Shown here: piece by piece, positions 20,745 to 30,686 of the stretch
How the letters are laid out: each line of letters begins with the position of its first letter
Numbering within the stretch: the stretch's first letter is position 1
Origin: Leishmania martiniquensis
Taxonomy: Eukaryota; Euglenozoa; Kinetoplastea; Trypanosomatida; Trypanosomatidae
Length of the DNA stretch: 64,000 nt
Assembly (NCBI RefSeq): GCF_017916325.1
Contig: NC_090152.1
Location: 256,001 to 320,000, forward strand
Reading direction: 5' to 3'
The notes under the pieces: generated by a model
Told to the model about the DNA's origin: nothing
The model's input: only the letters and a program-made list of their open reading frames with translations
Database searches by the model: none
Position numbers and translations under genes: made by a program

Positions 20745-21936
20745 TGACTCTGTCCGGACCCCTCTATAGATCTATGCATGCGCGGATCAGTGTCGAGGTG
20801 TCTCCGCGCACACGCGTCACCACTCCAGACAGAGGGGTAACCTCACTCTCTTTGAGAGCGGACGCACAATGGTGTGCTTCAGTGCACGTGTGTGTCTTAT
20901 GTCCCTCAGCGCATGTAAAGCTGAGCGTGAGAAGGGTGATGGCGCTTCAGCGCCGGCTGACTGATCTTTCGGCTCTCACTCTCCGCGGCCGCTACCCTTC
21001 ATGGGGGAGGGAGAGGGAAGGGGGGAGACAGACAGAGAGAGAGACGCACACACGGAGGAGGGGAAAGAGGGCGGCAAAAAGTAAAGAGAGCAGACAGGTG
21101 TGAATGCGAGACGAAGGTGGCGAGGGGAAGGGGAGGGGGTGCTGTTCCTCTGCTGTATGTGCCTCCTCTCTTGCGCTCGCGGCCATGAGCGCGTGGACGG
21201 CGATGGTGGCACCAACAGCCCCAAGGCGCCCCAAGACCTGCGACAGCAAGAGCAGTGGCGATCGCGATGATAGGTCTCCTCGGCCGCACAGAATGGAGGA
21301 GAGTTGTGCGCGCAGATGGCGAGACGTCGTTCGCCACGATTCCTCAGGCAGAGGCAGTCGCAGCCGCGGGTTGCTCCGCCCTTCCGCTGCCTTCGCTCGA
21401 CTCTCCTGGCGGCTTACGGCTGCAGCTGAAGCGCGTCGCACCGGTGGTGGGCAACGGACGGTGAAAAACGCTGTAGCGTCGGCATCGCTGTCTGTGTGCA
21501 CGGGTGACTGGGCGCATGACGAAGTGGCAGCGGCCGCAAAGATGACGCTTTCTTTGGTCGCCGACGCTCCTGCTCGCGTTCGGCTCACTCTATCATAGAC
21601 AGGTGACGAGCGACAAGAGGAAATGGCGTGGTCGCACGCAGCGGCAGAGGAGGGGGGAAGAAAAAAATGACCGTCGAGTATCCTTCGTGTTTTCCCGACC
21701 CCCCCCTCCACCCCCTCGACTCAGCATTCAACGCCCTCTTGACGCTTTCGCCCACTCCCCTTTCCACCCGTGCCCTGCTCAAGTGTATTAGCGCATGAGG
21801 CGCGCGTTTGTGAGAGCCCGCCCGTGTGGTGATCAGTCAAAGCAGCCCCTCTCCTCTGTGATGGTGGTCTGCCGGATCACGTCTGATGGCCGCATCGTCA
21901 CCGATGCATCGGCCGCTCATGCCTTCACTCTCTATG
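20745..21936. other. Intergenic region, UTRs only
   Basis: It holds the 5'UTR of the coiled-coil gene and the 3'UTR of CTF18. Plus purine runs at 21003-21075 make a long sense pyrimidine tract, and an upstream ATG there would open an 8-codon uORF that ends before the main start. Minus- and plus-strand frames at 21.0-21.7 kb are open for 160-240 codons, but the longest starts at GTG, not ATG, and none shows a protein family pattern. No gene is called. Confidence 0.55.
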
Positions 21937-24900
21937 CTAAAAATCAGTGAATGTCGCCGGCATCTTGACGGCGTTCGTGGAGCCGTCCTGGTAGACGTAG
22001 CGCACGTGGGCGCCTGCAACGGGTCGATGGGAAGAGTGCGGACGAGGAAGGCAGGCCTTGCTAGCATCCCCAGACGACGGCAATGTGGCAGCGGTAGAGG
22101 TGACGTTTCGGCGACCCCCTATAGTACGGGCGCCACTGCGCGCGGGGCTACCCGCCGATGATGTCGGCGCCCCACCTGCATCGGCGCTTGGCAAAGGTCG
22201 ACCAAAGAAGTCGCGCCGCGCCGGCGTGGTGGTGGTCGCAGCTACTGATGCAGCGTTCGTCCAGTCAGCTCGGGGACGCTTATCAACGGGCGCACCCATC
22301 TCCCCGGCTGTCGCACCAGGCTCGACCTGGCGCACATCACGCGTCACTGTACCGTCGTCTTGGTAAGCGAGGCCCGAGGAGGCTGCGGCGGCAGAGGCAT
22401 CGCTGTCAACACGCTCACGCTTCGCGCCTCGCTCGGGCCCACTCGCTGTCAACTCTGCCGCTGCCCGCTTCTTCGTTGTCAAAGGCTCCGTTTGGCGCTT
22501 CAGGTGCTCCATAGACTGCTGAATGCGGTACTGACTGATCTCACCAGACAGGATCTGGCGCACCTCGTTCCGCAGCGGCATCATCACGGACGCCAACGAT
22601 GGTGTCCTCACTGGCCCACTGCTGCTACCGCCGCCTGCGTCGGCTGCGGAGGCCCAAGAGGCCGTGCTGCCTTTCGCAGCGGACGAAAGCGGCAATGGGT
22701 GGGGGCCGCTGCTGCTGCCGTGCGGGCCGTCGCCGCTCCCGCCGAAGCGCGGCGTGCGTGAAGAGAGGAGCCCTCGGTAACCACCGCCGGTGCCTCCGGT
22801 GAGCGCGTCCTCAACTGGACGCGTCTTGCCGGCAAGGAGCCTGTCCAGCTCCGGGGCCAGACGCCACGGCGCCTCATCGTGAACGTTCACCGCAGAGGAC
22901 GAGTCAAACGGACTGAGCGATCCTCCGGCGGCGGTGAAGGCGGCAGTAGCAGCGGGCAACGGGGTGTATTGCCGGTCCCGCTGGTAGTCCAGACCGTAAT
23001 CGACGTGGCGGGACACAGACGCCCGCAGTAGTCGCTGATCTGCTGGCGGCAGTCGACTAAAAGAGGAAATGGCATGCGCAGGCAGACGCAGTGACCTGTC
23101 GAACAGACACCGCAACAGCATGGGTACCACATCAGCGCTGATGACCTCGTCGCCGCCGAGGAACGCCGAGACGTTTGGGCGGCACCCTTCCCGAAATTGC
23201 TGGGCTACATGTCTCAGCTCCGACTGCAAGCGGCGCAACGTCGACTGCTCGCGCGGAAACTCAATGAGGCCACCGCGCGCCGCGGTGCTGCAGTGTACGT
23301 AACACGTCAGTGCAGAGACTTGACACAGCCGCTCCGCCGTCCCCATCATCTCGGGATGCTGAAAGGCCGCCGCAGTCGCCACATCCTGTCGCGAGAAGAT
23401 ATCAGCCGTTGCGCTGGTGTGGGTAAAGCTGTAGTCGGTGTAGGCACGGTTCAGGTAGTTCTCCTGGAGGCCATCCACTAAGCCACTGCTGTCCGGGCAG
23501 CAAGATAGCTTCTGAGCAGCGTACAGGTAGCCAGGATCGACACGGAAGCCCATGGCCACCGGCTGCATCGATGCGCGCGCCGACGCACTATCGACGCGTC
23601 TCGGCAGCGCCGCCTGTGTCGCGGCGGGCTCCCGGCCTGCCGGAGCGCCGATAGCCCTTTCCCTCTCAACTGCACGGCGTGCGGGGACAACGTTGCGGTT
23701 GTGCTGGGCTGCGGCGGCCTCGACGAAGGCCTCGTAGTCCACGCCAAACTCCTTCTTGAGAAGCTGCACTGCCTTGCTACGCTCGGGCCGGGTGAAGAGC
23801 AGCTGCCAGGTGTCGCGCAATGCGGCACGCGTATCCTTGCCCTGCATGCGTCGAATGAGTTCCGTGACGGTGTGCCGCGACGGTGCGGTCATGACGGGGG
23901 CAGCGGGATGAGAGGAGGACGCATCAGTACCTGTCTCCAGCCGCTGCTCCTGCTGTTGATGCACAACACTGCTGATGAGCTGCATCGCATTCAGGCAGCT
24001 CCTCACGTCACCGCCACTGGTCTTGACAAGCTCCGACAGAGCTATCGAGTCGAACATGAGCGCACCCTCTCGCCGTGCAATTTCCTCCAGCCGCGCAAGT
24101 AGTCGCTGTGGGCGAATGGGCGGCACGTGGTACACATGGGCGCAGCGCTGCCGCAGCGGCCTCAGACACGGCACATACAAGTCGTTGCAGAGACAAAACA
24201 CCGGGCGATGCAGCTGTTGTTGGAGGAGGTATGCGGCCACGCTGCTACTGGCAATGCCGTCCATCTCGTCGATGAGGAGGCACTTGGGACGCAGCAGGTG
24301 GTGTGCCAGGGAGGAAGAGGTGTGCGGTGACGAGGAAAACGCGGCTGTCATCTCGGCAACGGACGCGGCGGCGCTCTCGCCCCTCTCATCGTCATAAGAA
24401 TCGTAATCGAGGGCGGACACCGCGGCCCCCGCAGCAGTCAACGACGCCGTTGCCCGGCGAACGCGGCCCCCCGGAGCCCGTCCGGCGGCGGACACCGCTG
24501 TCTTGATGAGCGCCTCCAGCCGAGACGCCGTCCTCTCAACGCTCGCATTCACCTCGATCACCTCGTAGCCGCAGTGCGCGGCCAGGACGTGGACGAGTGT
24601 CGTCTTGCCGACTCCCGGTGGTCCTGCAAGGACAGCGATACGCTCCACTGGCGGCGAAGGTGCGGCAGCAGCACCAGCAGCTGATGTCGGCGCGCCCTTT
24701 GCCGCCGACGACACGTCATCAGAGAACACGTACGCGTCCCACGACTTGAGCCACTGCAAGAGCCGAAGGTTGACGGTCTCATCGCTGAGCATCTCACGGA
24801 ACAGTTTGGGGCTGTACTTGGTGGCCCACAGATCCCCGCTGGAGAGGGCGGAGCGCGGCCGAGGGCGTGCGAGAGTGCCCGCCTCAGCAGGGCAGCGCGG

Positions 24901-25917
24901 GCGCGCGAACCCAACGAGCTGCCGACGCCCCCCCTCTCTGCCATCCAGCGCCTCATCACGGAGGGCCTCGAGATGGCTGTGACTCTCGTCTGCTGCAGCC
25001 GACTGCGCACTTTGCCGCTCCTGCCATTCGTTCTGCCCTGCACACTGTTGCTGCCGCGTCGCCTCCTCCGCATAGATGTCTCGCAGCATCGCTCGCACGC
25101 TTACCCCGTCGCGGAGGAAACCATCCCGTTGGCTCGCCTGGCGATGCGCAAACGATGGTGCCCCATCGGACACATCCTCCTCATCCTCCGCGTCACTCAG
25201 CTGCATGGCTACGGCGCTGCGGCTCATCGTCGTCGCTGCCCCTTCATCCGCGTGCACGGTGATAGCGTCGTCCTCCACATTGGTGGCCTCAGCATCCACC
25301 ACCTCGCTCGAGGCCGGGTGACCGATGGCTCGAGAAATTGCCCGCGCGCCGAGTCTCCCCCCCGCAGACGCCGAGCCGTCACCACTGGTGGTCACCCAGC
25401 GTACTCGCCCGTTGTCGCCACGGAGCAGAAAGCTGGCGACACCGATAGGGGGAAAGTCCAGCGCACCCTGTGGCGATGCCGAGGACGGAGGTGAAGAGGG
25501 CAAAGCCGCCACAAGGTTGGAAGCAGTAGCAGGACGCGGCGAGCGGGGGTTCGGCGCAACTGTGGCAGCAGTAGTGATGGCGGTTGAGAAGAGTGCGACT
25601 GGACCCAGTTGACCAAACGTTGGCTCCACAGCAGCGTCGTTAGCACAAGGGACCGACCGCAAAAGATCTTCGTCGCTGAACTCGTCATAAGCGTCCCTAC
25701 TCTTACCACGGTCGCCGTCGTTAGCCTTTACGGCCGGCGGCTTTGGCTGAGTGCCTGTGTTCCACTGTATCGGGCCCGCGACGGCAGATGGCTCGGGGGG
25801 CACATGAGAGGTACAGGGCGCCACATGAAGGCGGTCATGCGCTGCCGCTGCTTCCCTCGCTTGCTGCTGCTGCTGCTGCTCCTCCACGGCCTCCCGCCAG
25901 GCCTCCTCGAAGTCCAT
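21937..25917 (-). CDS. CTF18: CTF18, subunit of the alternative clamp loader (RFC-like)
   Basis: This is an AAA+ ATPase of the replication factor C family. Walker A (GPPGVGKT) lies at residues 432-439 and Walker B (LLIDEMDG, Asp550-Glu551) follows, then a sensor-like CNDLYVPCLRPLRQRC and a lid with GGDVRSCLNAMQ. Two features point to CTF18 and not RFC1: the spacing, and the extreme C-terminus VRYVYQDGSTNAV ending in FTDF, which matches the conserved tail of Ctf18 proteins that docks Dcc1-Ctf8. By family, the complex loads PCNA and supports sister-chromatid cohesion and the replication checkpoint in the nucleus. The N-terminal 420 residues are disordered, starting with a poly-Gln run. At 1326 residues it is longer than animal and yeast homologues. 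The ATG at 25917 is the first after a canonical acceptor at 25957; an in-frame TTG just upstream is not needed. Confidence 0.92.
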   Translation of the reverse strand: MDFEEAWREAVEEQQQQQQAREAAAAHDRLHVAPCTSHVPPEPSAVAGPIQWNTGTQPKPPAVKANDGDRGKSRDAYDEFSDEDLLRSVPCANDAAVEPTFGQLGPVALFSTAITTAATVAPNPRSPRPATASNLVAALPSSPPSSASPQGALDFPPIGVASFLLRGDNGRVRWVTTSGDGSASAGGRLGARAISRAIGHPASSEVVDAEATNVEDDAITVHADEGAATTMSRSAVAMQLSDAEDEEDVSDGAPSFAHRQASQRDGFLRDGVSVRAMLRDIYAEEATRQQQCAGQNEWQERQSAQSAAADESHSHLEALRDEALDGREGGRRQLVGFARPRCPAEAGTLARPRPRSALSSGDLWATKYSPKLFREMLSDETVNLRLLQWLKSWDAYVFSDDVSSAAKGAPTSAAGAAAAPSPPVERIAVLAGPPGVGKTTLVHVLAAHCGYEVIEVNASVERTASRLEALIKTAVSAAGRAPGGRVRRATASLTAAGAAVSALDYDSYDDERGESAAASVAEMTAAFSSSPHTSSSLAHHLLRPKCLLIDEMDGIASSSVAAYLLQQQLHRPVFCLCNDLYVPCLRPLRQRCAHVYHVPPIRPQRLLARLEEIARREGALMFDSIALSELVKTSGGDVRSCLNAMQLISSVVHQQQEQRLETGTDASSSHPAAPVMTAPSRHTVTELIRRMQGKDTRAALRDTWQLLFTRPERSKAVQLLKKEFGVDYEAFVEAAAAQHNRNVVPARRAVERERAIGAPAGREPAATQAALPRRVDSASARASMQPVAMGFRVDPGYLYAAQKLSCCPDSSGLVDGLQENYLNRAYTDYSFTHTSATADIFSRQDVATAAAFQHPEMMGTAERLCQVSALTCYVHCSTAARGGLIEFPREQSTLRRLQSELRHVAQQFREGCRPNVSAFLGGDEVISADVVPMLLRCLFDRSLRLPAHAISSFSRLPPADQRLLRASVSRHVDYGLDYQRDRQYTPLPAATAAFTAAGGSLSPFDSSSAVNVHDEAPWRLAPELDRLLAGKTRPVEDALTGGTGGGYRGLLSSRTPRFGGSGDGPHGSSSGPHPLPLSSAAKGSTASWASAADAGGGSSSGPVRTPSLASVMMPLRNEVRQILSGEISQYRIQQSMEHLKRQTEPLTTKKRAAAELTASGPERGAKRERVDSDASAAAASSGLAYQDDGTVTRDVRQVEPGATAGEMGAPVDKRPRADWTNAASVAATTTTPARRDFFGRPLPSADAGGAPTSSAGSPARSGARTIGGRRNVTSTAATLPSSGDASKACLPRPHSSHRPVAGAHVRYVYQDGSTNAVKMPATFTDF

Positions 25918-27210
25918 CAAGGCAGAAGCCCTTCTTAGTTCGTCGCCGTCTCCTCACTAGCACACCGATCCGGCATGGCGATTCGGTGGGACAACAAGCG
26001 TGAGAGAGGGAAAGGCAGAGACACCCGCATCAACAGCGTCAAACGTATGGGTGTATATATGCGCGTACGAGTGTGTGCGTGTGTGTGGGTGTGAATGCGT
26101 AAGAGGGCGGAAGCGGAGAAGAGAGCCGTCAGCAAACAAGGAGGAGGCCAAAGATACACACTGCATCAGGGGCGTATGTGCCCATGCGAATGGAAGATTC
26201 TCTCCAGAGAACGCAGGGGAGCGTCAGCTGACGACCTCCGAAGCATGCACGCGTACGCTTGGTGGGGGAGAGGAGCTGACAGGAGCACCTAGGACGCACC
26301 CGGCTGGCACCCGCACACGACAGAGCCCCTACAACCACTACCTTTGTCAGTCGACGACGCGCTACTGCCACGCTTAGAGAGGAGCCGAGAGCAAAGGCAG
26401 GTGAAGAAAGAGGGCCGAGATGTTAGCACCCCTGGTACGAGTCGCGCGAGTCGTGAAAGTGGTCACTTGAACAGCCTTACCGCCTCCCTCATCCCTCCTT
26501 CGCTCTGGACGTGTCTCCGTGCGTATGCCGCCAAGAGCGCACATCGTGCTGGCGGTCTCGCGGCCGTTTGTGCTCGCTTCTGTGTGTGCGGGGAGGGGGG
26601 TGCTCCCTTTGATTTGCGCTTCCTTATCGAATGCTCACTTATGCGCATTTAACGTCGACGGCCACAGCCCCCGGTGCGCACGGGGGGAGGCGGAAGAGGG
26701 AAAATTGAGAGCGGACGGCGGGGGAAGGGAAGGGGAGGGGGAAGGAGAGCGCAGAGAGAGAGAGACAGAGACAGAGGCACCCGCGTAGGCGCGCAACAGG
26801 GGAGCCTTCTGGCCCCTCTCCCCCTCCCCTGCGCGTTTCTCTCTCCATCCACAGGCGTACACACGCCAGCACATAAATATCGCGCAAGGCGCCACGTCCG
26901 TTAAGGAGAGTGGGCGGCGGTAACCAGCCGCAGGTCCTCGTGTGCGTCCGAACATCTTCAATGAGATGCAGAGATTAAGAAGGGTAGAGGGGGGGGCACG
27001 GGGCGTGCCAGAGCCGTTCCCGCTAATCCATGGCGGCCGCAACATGCGCAATACTATCGGGGCGGTAGCTGCCCACCCACCCCCCACCCCCTCCTCCTCA
27101 CCTCCATCAACACGGACTGTGAGTGCTCTCACGCGTTTCTCTTCTTCAACTCCTCCCCCCTCTCCCGTGAGGTCTCATCATTTCGCCGAGTCATTTGTTT
27201 CGCCCGCTGC
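25918..27210. other. Intergenic region, UTRs and splice signal
   Basis: Apart from the CTF18 acceptor, this holds a GT-rich patch at about 26070-26095, strong plus-strand purine runs at 26684-26776, and the 3'UTR of the RRM gene. The open frames are short and low in complexity. No gene is supported. Confidence 0.6.
25957..26020 (-). promoter_or_regulatory. Trans-splice acceptor for CTF18
   Basis: A sense pyrimidine tract (plus 26001-26020) is followed by GCTAG, its AG opposite 25957-25958. Splicing here removes an upstream ATG at about 25976 that would open a 13-codon uORF, and leaves a 39-base 5'UTR whose first ATG is at 25917. Confidence 0.55.
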
Positions 27211-28128
27211 TTAGACGCCCATTTGGATCGCTACGCTTCCAGGGATGCGGACAGTGCCGCTGCTGACTGTGATAATGTTATCGTGAATCCTTGCACCGTT
27301 CATGTGCTGGATGCACTGCTGCACAGACTCCGGGTTGTCAAAGCAGATCATGACCATCAGCTCGAGACGATTCACATCGAGAATGCGACCAAAGGCAGAG
27401 AACTTATCCATGAGATATTTGTTTGTGGTGCCGAATGGGACGTTGTCGACGAAAGCGACGTTTGCCTCGAAGGGCGGTAGGCGCAGCGGCGGCTGGGCGA
27501 ACGGCTGCGGGGGTTGGGCGTGCGGCTGCGGGGGCTGCAAATGAGCGCCACTGCGACCACGCGTGCCGCGGTGATTGCCGCCGGTGCCTCGGCCATAGTC
27601 ATTCTTCGTGTCTCGGCTCTCTCTACTCTCTGCAAGGCCGCCGCCACAGCCACCGCGTCCACCAGCGCCGCGGCCGGCGCCATGCCTACCGCAGCCCTTA
27701 CGTGCCGCCTGCGCACCCGCCCCCTCCGGTGTGGCGTCGCTCTTTCTTTTCGAGTACGCGTCACGCTGCTTCTGATCCCTGTGCGACTCGAAGAGCAAAA
27801 ATTCCGCAGCGAGGTTCTTGTCACCACCGGCGTTGCCCTTCTTCTGCGAGCGCGTGCTCCGCCTGCTGTTGGACTCCGCCTTCTGCTTCGGAGAGGCCGA
27901 TAGGGTTGTGGCCGCCCCGGCGATGCCGGGCAGGGCGTCGAGCTTTGCCTTTGCCGCCATCGCCGCCGCCTCGTCACGGAAGGTGACGAACACTGTCGTG
28001 ATATCCCCCTTGTTGTTCTTCTCGCGAAACGAGCCGACAGCCTCGACCTCCGGCCATTCCCGCAGCGTTGCCTCCACCGCCGAGAAATGCGTCGTGCGGC
28101 ACGCCGTCTGCACAAGTCGGCCGTCCAT
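27211..28128 (-). CDS. RNA-binding protein with an RRM and a Gly/Arg-rich linker, 305 residues
   Basis: The C-terminal 80 residues form an RNA recognition motif: NVAFVDNVPFGTTNKYL gives strand 1 (RNP2-like), MVMICFDNPE the RNP1-like strand, and QCIQHMNGARI helix 2 and the turn before strand 4. The aromatic residues of RNP1 are reduced, so RNA contact may be atypical. The N-terminal 75 residues (with TTVFVTFRDEAAAMAAKAKL) look like a second, divergent RRM-type fold. Between them lies a Lys/Arg/Gly-rich segment with GRGAGGRGG repeats, a usual RNA-binding linker. In trypanosomatids, where gene control is mostly post-transcriptional, such proteins act on mRNA stability or translation; the specific role here is unknown. 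The ATG at 28128 is the first in the likely 5'UTR; the frame extends upstream only to GTG codons. Confidence 0.85.
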   Translation of the reverse strand: MDGRLVQTACRTTHFSAVEATLREWPEVEAVGSFREKNNKGDITTVFVTFRDEAAAMAAKAKLDALPGIAGAATTLSASPKQKAESNSRRSTRSQKKGNAGGDKNLAAEFLLFESHRDQKQRDAYSKRKSDATPEGAGAQAARKGCGRHGAGRGAGGRGGCGGGLAESRESRDTKNDYGRGTGGNHRGTRGRSGAHLQPPQPHAQPPQPFAQPPLRLPPFEANVAFVDNVPFGTTNKYLMDKFSAFGRILDVNRLELMVMICFDNPESVQQCIQHMNGARIHDNIITVSSGTVRIPGSVAIQMGV

Positions 28129-28878
28129 CACCGCAAGCGCCCGCGCACGTGCGCACACCTCTCGGCCTTTGAGTTTGTGTACAGGAAAAGCGCTAGGAGA
28201 GCGGTGCCAGCTGCCTGTGCACTTGTCTGTGCAAGGGGGGACGCCTATTTCGTCAGCCGCACCTCTTCTTTGCGTGGGCTCTTTTTTTTCGCTGTTGTGT
28301 GGAGAGGTGTACTCGAGCGACGCGCGCAGGAGAGGAACAACAGTGCTCTTGCGAACTTTCTCTTTGGCTTTATGTTGAGGAGGAAGAGAGGGAGAGAGGG
28401 GGAGTGTCGACGGGCAAAGAATGCGTCGCCCTCGTGCCTTGAGCCCGCAGGCGTCATCATGCAGGTGCGGCTAGGGAGCCTTGCAGAGACGGGGGTGACG
28501 CCGTCCCAGTCGTCGGCGGAAGAGAGAGGGGAGAAAGAGAGGGGGAAGGGCGCATAGGTCACTGCTCCCCCCTCCCGTGCAGCCTTCGGCGCATGTGGAA
28601 GCCACTGTTGAGCCTACACCTCTCCAGTCCTCTCCTCCTCCTGTGCTGTTCTGTCCTCGGTTTCCCGGAGCGAGTTAGTTCGTGATGATGAGAGACTGTG
28701 ACCACCGTCACCCGGAAGGGACGAATTCACGAGGCGCCGTCGCCAGAGGAGGGTAGCGCAGCAGCCAGCTACAGTGTCACCGAGGAAGAGGAGGACATGC
28801 TCAGCGCGTGCGCCGGAAACTTGCGTGCCCTTTTTCAATCGGCGGCACCCCTCACACAAACAGCGAGGCGCAGCCGTA
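28129..28878. other. Intergenic region, UTRs only
   Basis: It contains a sense pyrimidine tract (plus 28378-28404) that probably directs splicing of the RRM mRNA, a T run at 28283-28290 on the plus strand, and the 3'UTR of the 28879-29799 gene. No gene seen. Confidence 0.6.
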
Positions 28879-29799
28879 TTAAACAAACATCTCCAGTGGC
28901 ATCGAGCGAGGATCGCCGAGGTGCTGCCAAGTCACGCGCAGCTCCTCCAGCTCTGGCGCAAAGTCAGCACGCCAGCGATCTGCGGCGATGATGCCGTCTC
29001 GGTAGGCGGACATGATACGCTCGTAGACGCGGAAAGCGGCGTCGCACTGCTCGACTGAGGCGGTGCCCTCCTCTGCCTGCATCCGCATGGCGGCGCTCAT
29101 TGCGCAGAGGCCGTCGAAGAGGTGCGACACGACGCGCTCCATCTGCAGGGCCGCTTTCCTCTCTTGCGGAAAGGCGTCGTACCTTTCCTGTGCGGATGCA
29201 AGCTCTGCTGCAGCGGCAGCCGCGGTGTCCTGCCGGTGCTTTACCCCAACCGCGTGCAGCGACTGCAGCACCGCCCCCCCAGGTGACTGAGCGAGACGCT
29301 GTGCGAGCGGTGTGGGCGCCGCTGGCTGCGCTTGAGCGGCCGCCACGCCGTCGGGGTCGGCGCGAATCGCGGCACGTCGCAACAAATCAGCAGGCACGCC
29401 TGTCGGGGCAGGACCCTCGCAGAGAATGTCGGCAATTTGGGGGATGTCGAACTCCTGAAGGGCAGCGAGATACGGGTCGCTGCTATCGCTCAGCAGCCTC
29501 TGCAGCGAGCTCTGTGCCCGACGCGGCGTCGTGAGCGGTGCAGCGTGCATGGCAACAGCTGATGCGGCCGATGCATGGAAGATAGCGGGGTAAGGTAGGC
29601 AGACTCGCCGTGAGAGGCAAACATTCCGTGCCGCGCTCGCGCGGTGGCGCACAGTCCATGGTGCCATCAAGAGCACTGCACGTACCCGTGCGCCGGTGAA
29701 CGGGCGCAAAGACATGGATGCGGAAGGGAATAAATCGCGGGGTTGGATACCGTCCCTCTTTGAGCGCAGGAGCGCGCGCATGTGGATGATTGCGCACAT
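28879..29799 (-). CDS. Hypothetical protein, possibly mitochondrial, 306 residues
   Basis: I do not recognise the family. The N-terminal 90 residues are rich in Arg, Ala and Ser and poor in acidic residues (for example MAPWTVRHRASAARNVCLSR), which resembles a mitochondrial targeting region. The rest is mainly helical: DPYLAALQEFDIPQIADIL, then a long Ala-rich helix and AFRVYERIMSAYRDGIIAADRW near the C-terminus. No catalytic motif is visible. The ATG at 29799 is the first downstream of a canonical pyrimidine tract and CACAG acceptor at 29840, giving a 40-base 5'UTR, so I prefer it over the internal ATGs at 29715 and 29667. A kinetoplastid-specific component of a mitochondrial complex is a reasonable guess, not a finding. 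Confidence 0.75.
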   Translation of the reverse strand: MCAIIHMRALLRSKRDGIQPRDLFPSASMSLRPFTGARVRAVLLMAPWTVRHRASAARNVCLSRRVCLPYPAIFHASAASAVAMHAAPLTTPRRAQSSLQRLLSDSSDPYLAALQEFDIPQIADILCEGPAPTGVPADLLRRAAIRADPDGVAAAQAQPAAPTPLAQRLAQSPGGAVLQSLHAVGVKHRQDTAAAAAAELASAQERYDAFPQERKAALQMERVVSHLFDGLCAMSAAMRMQAEEGTASVEQCDAAFRVYERIMSAYRDGIIAADRWRADFAPELEELRVTWQHLGDPRSMPLEMFV

Positions 29800-29839
29800 T
29801 GTGCGTGTGCTCGTGGTGACGGAGAGAGGGCCGATTCAG

Positions 29840-29870
29840 CTGTGCGGAGAGAAGAGAGGAAGGGAAAGGG
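29840..29870 (-). promoter_or_regulatory. Trans-splice acceptor for the 28879-29799 gene
   Basis: A near-perfect sense run of C and T ends in CGCACAG, its AG opposite 29840-29841. The next ATG is the start codon at 29799. Confidence 0.65.
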
Positions 29871-30686
29871 ATACACAGAGCTGCAGCGTGCTTGCCCCAT
29901 GCGCACAGGGCGCGGCGCTTTCCCTGGTGCGCCGCGTCTCGTTTGCTCGCGTACAGCATACACACGCACGCACAGCCCTCTCTTAGCGGTGCGCGTTCAC
30001 GCTGTTTGATTCAGCGCCTTTTCGGGTGTCTCTTCGGTCTGTTTCAGTCTTCGCGGGCAGTGGCCTCGCCTTCGCGAACTCTATGATGCGGTCCGGGGAC
30101 AGGAGGAGGGGGTGGAGAGAACAGCGGCGAGACTCCGGGGCGGCTTAGGGAAAAAGGCAGGGGCGATCGGAATGGAAGAGGGCAAGAGGCGAGTCACGCG
30201 CGCATGAGGATCGAGTGCAAGCGATGCCGGAGGTGGGGGCAGGCGGGGGAAAGGGGGAGGTGGCCTCGGAGGAGAGAGAGAGGGGAAATGTGAAAGCAGC
30301 GGGCATTAACCGGTAGCAGAGGGTGCGGAGACGGAGAGGACAGGATAGCCGGTCGCCATTGCCGCCACCTCGAACTCACCCCTCAACCTCGGTCCCTTTC
30401 TTCCCCTCTCCCTTCCTCAACGCGTACGACCGCGCACCCCTCGCATCTCCGCCCCCCACGCTCTCTACTCCGGCCTCCCCCGTGCGCCCCTGCCGCTCAT
30501 TCAACCATCAATGTCACTGCCCCATTCTCCCTCATCTCCGCCCCTCGCTTCCACCGCGCACTTCATAGCATGATTCTATGGTGAGCGAGACTCGTGTACA
30601 TCAAGGAGGCAGCGGAAAGGGGCGGGTGGCGAGGTGTCTTGCTCGCCGAGGGTGCGCTCTGCGGACTGCTGCTCTTTCAAGTGAGA
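29871..30686. other. Intergenic region, 3'UTR of the 30687-34286 gene
   Basis: Mostly purine-rich on the plus strand at 30101-30345 and pyrimidine-rich at 30370-30560, which is a strand switch in base bias but not a gene boundary. The short frames have no family pattern. No gene seen. Confidence 0.55.

Noticed and set aside
20992..21711. Minus-strand frame of 239 codons and a facing plus-strand frame of 164 codons
   Set aside because: The minus frame starts at GTG and ends in a Leu/Ser/Pro run derived from the pyrimidine tract. Neither shows a protein family pattern, though a weakly conserved small gene cannot be excluded.
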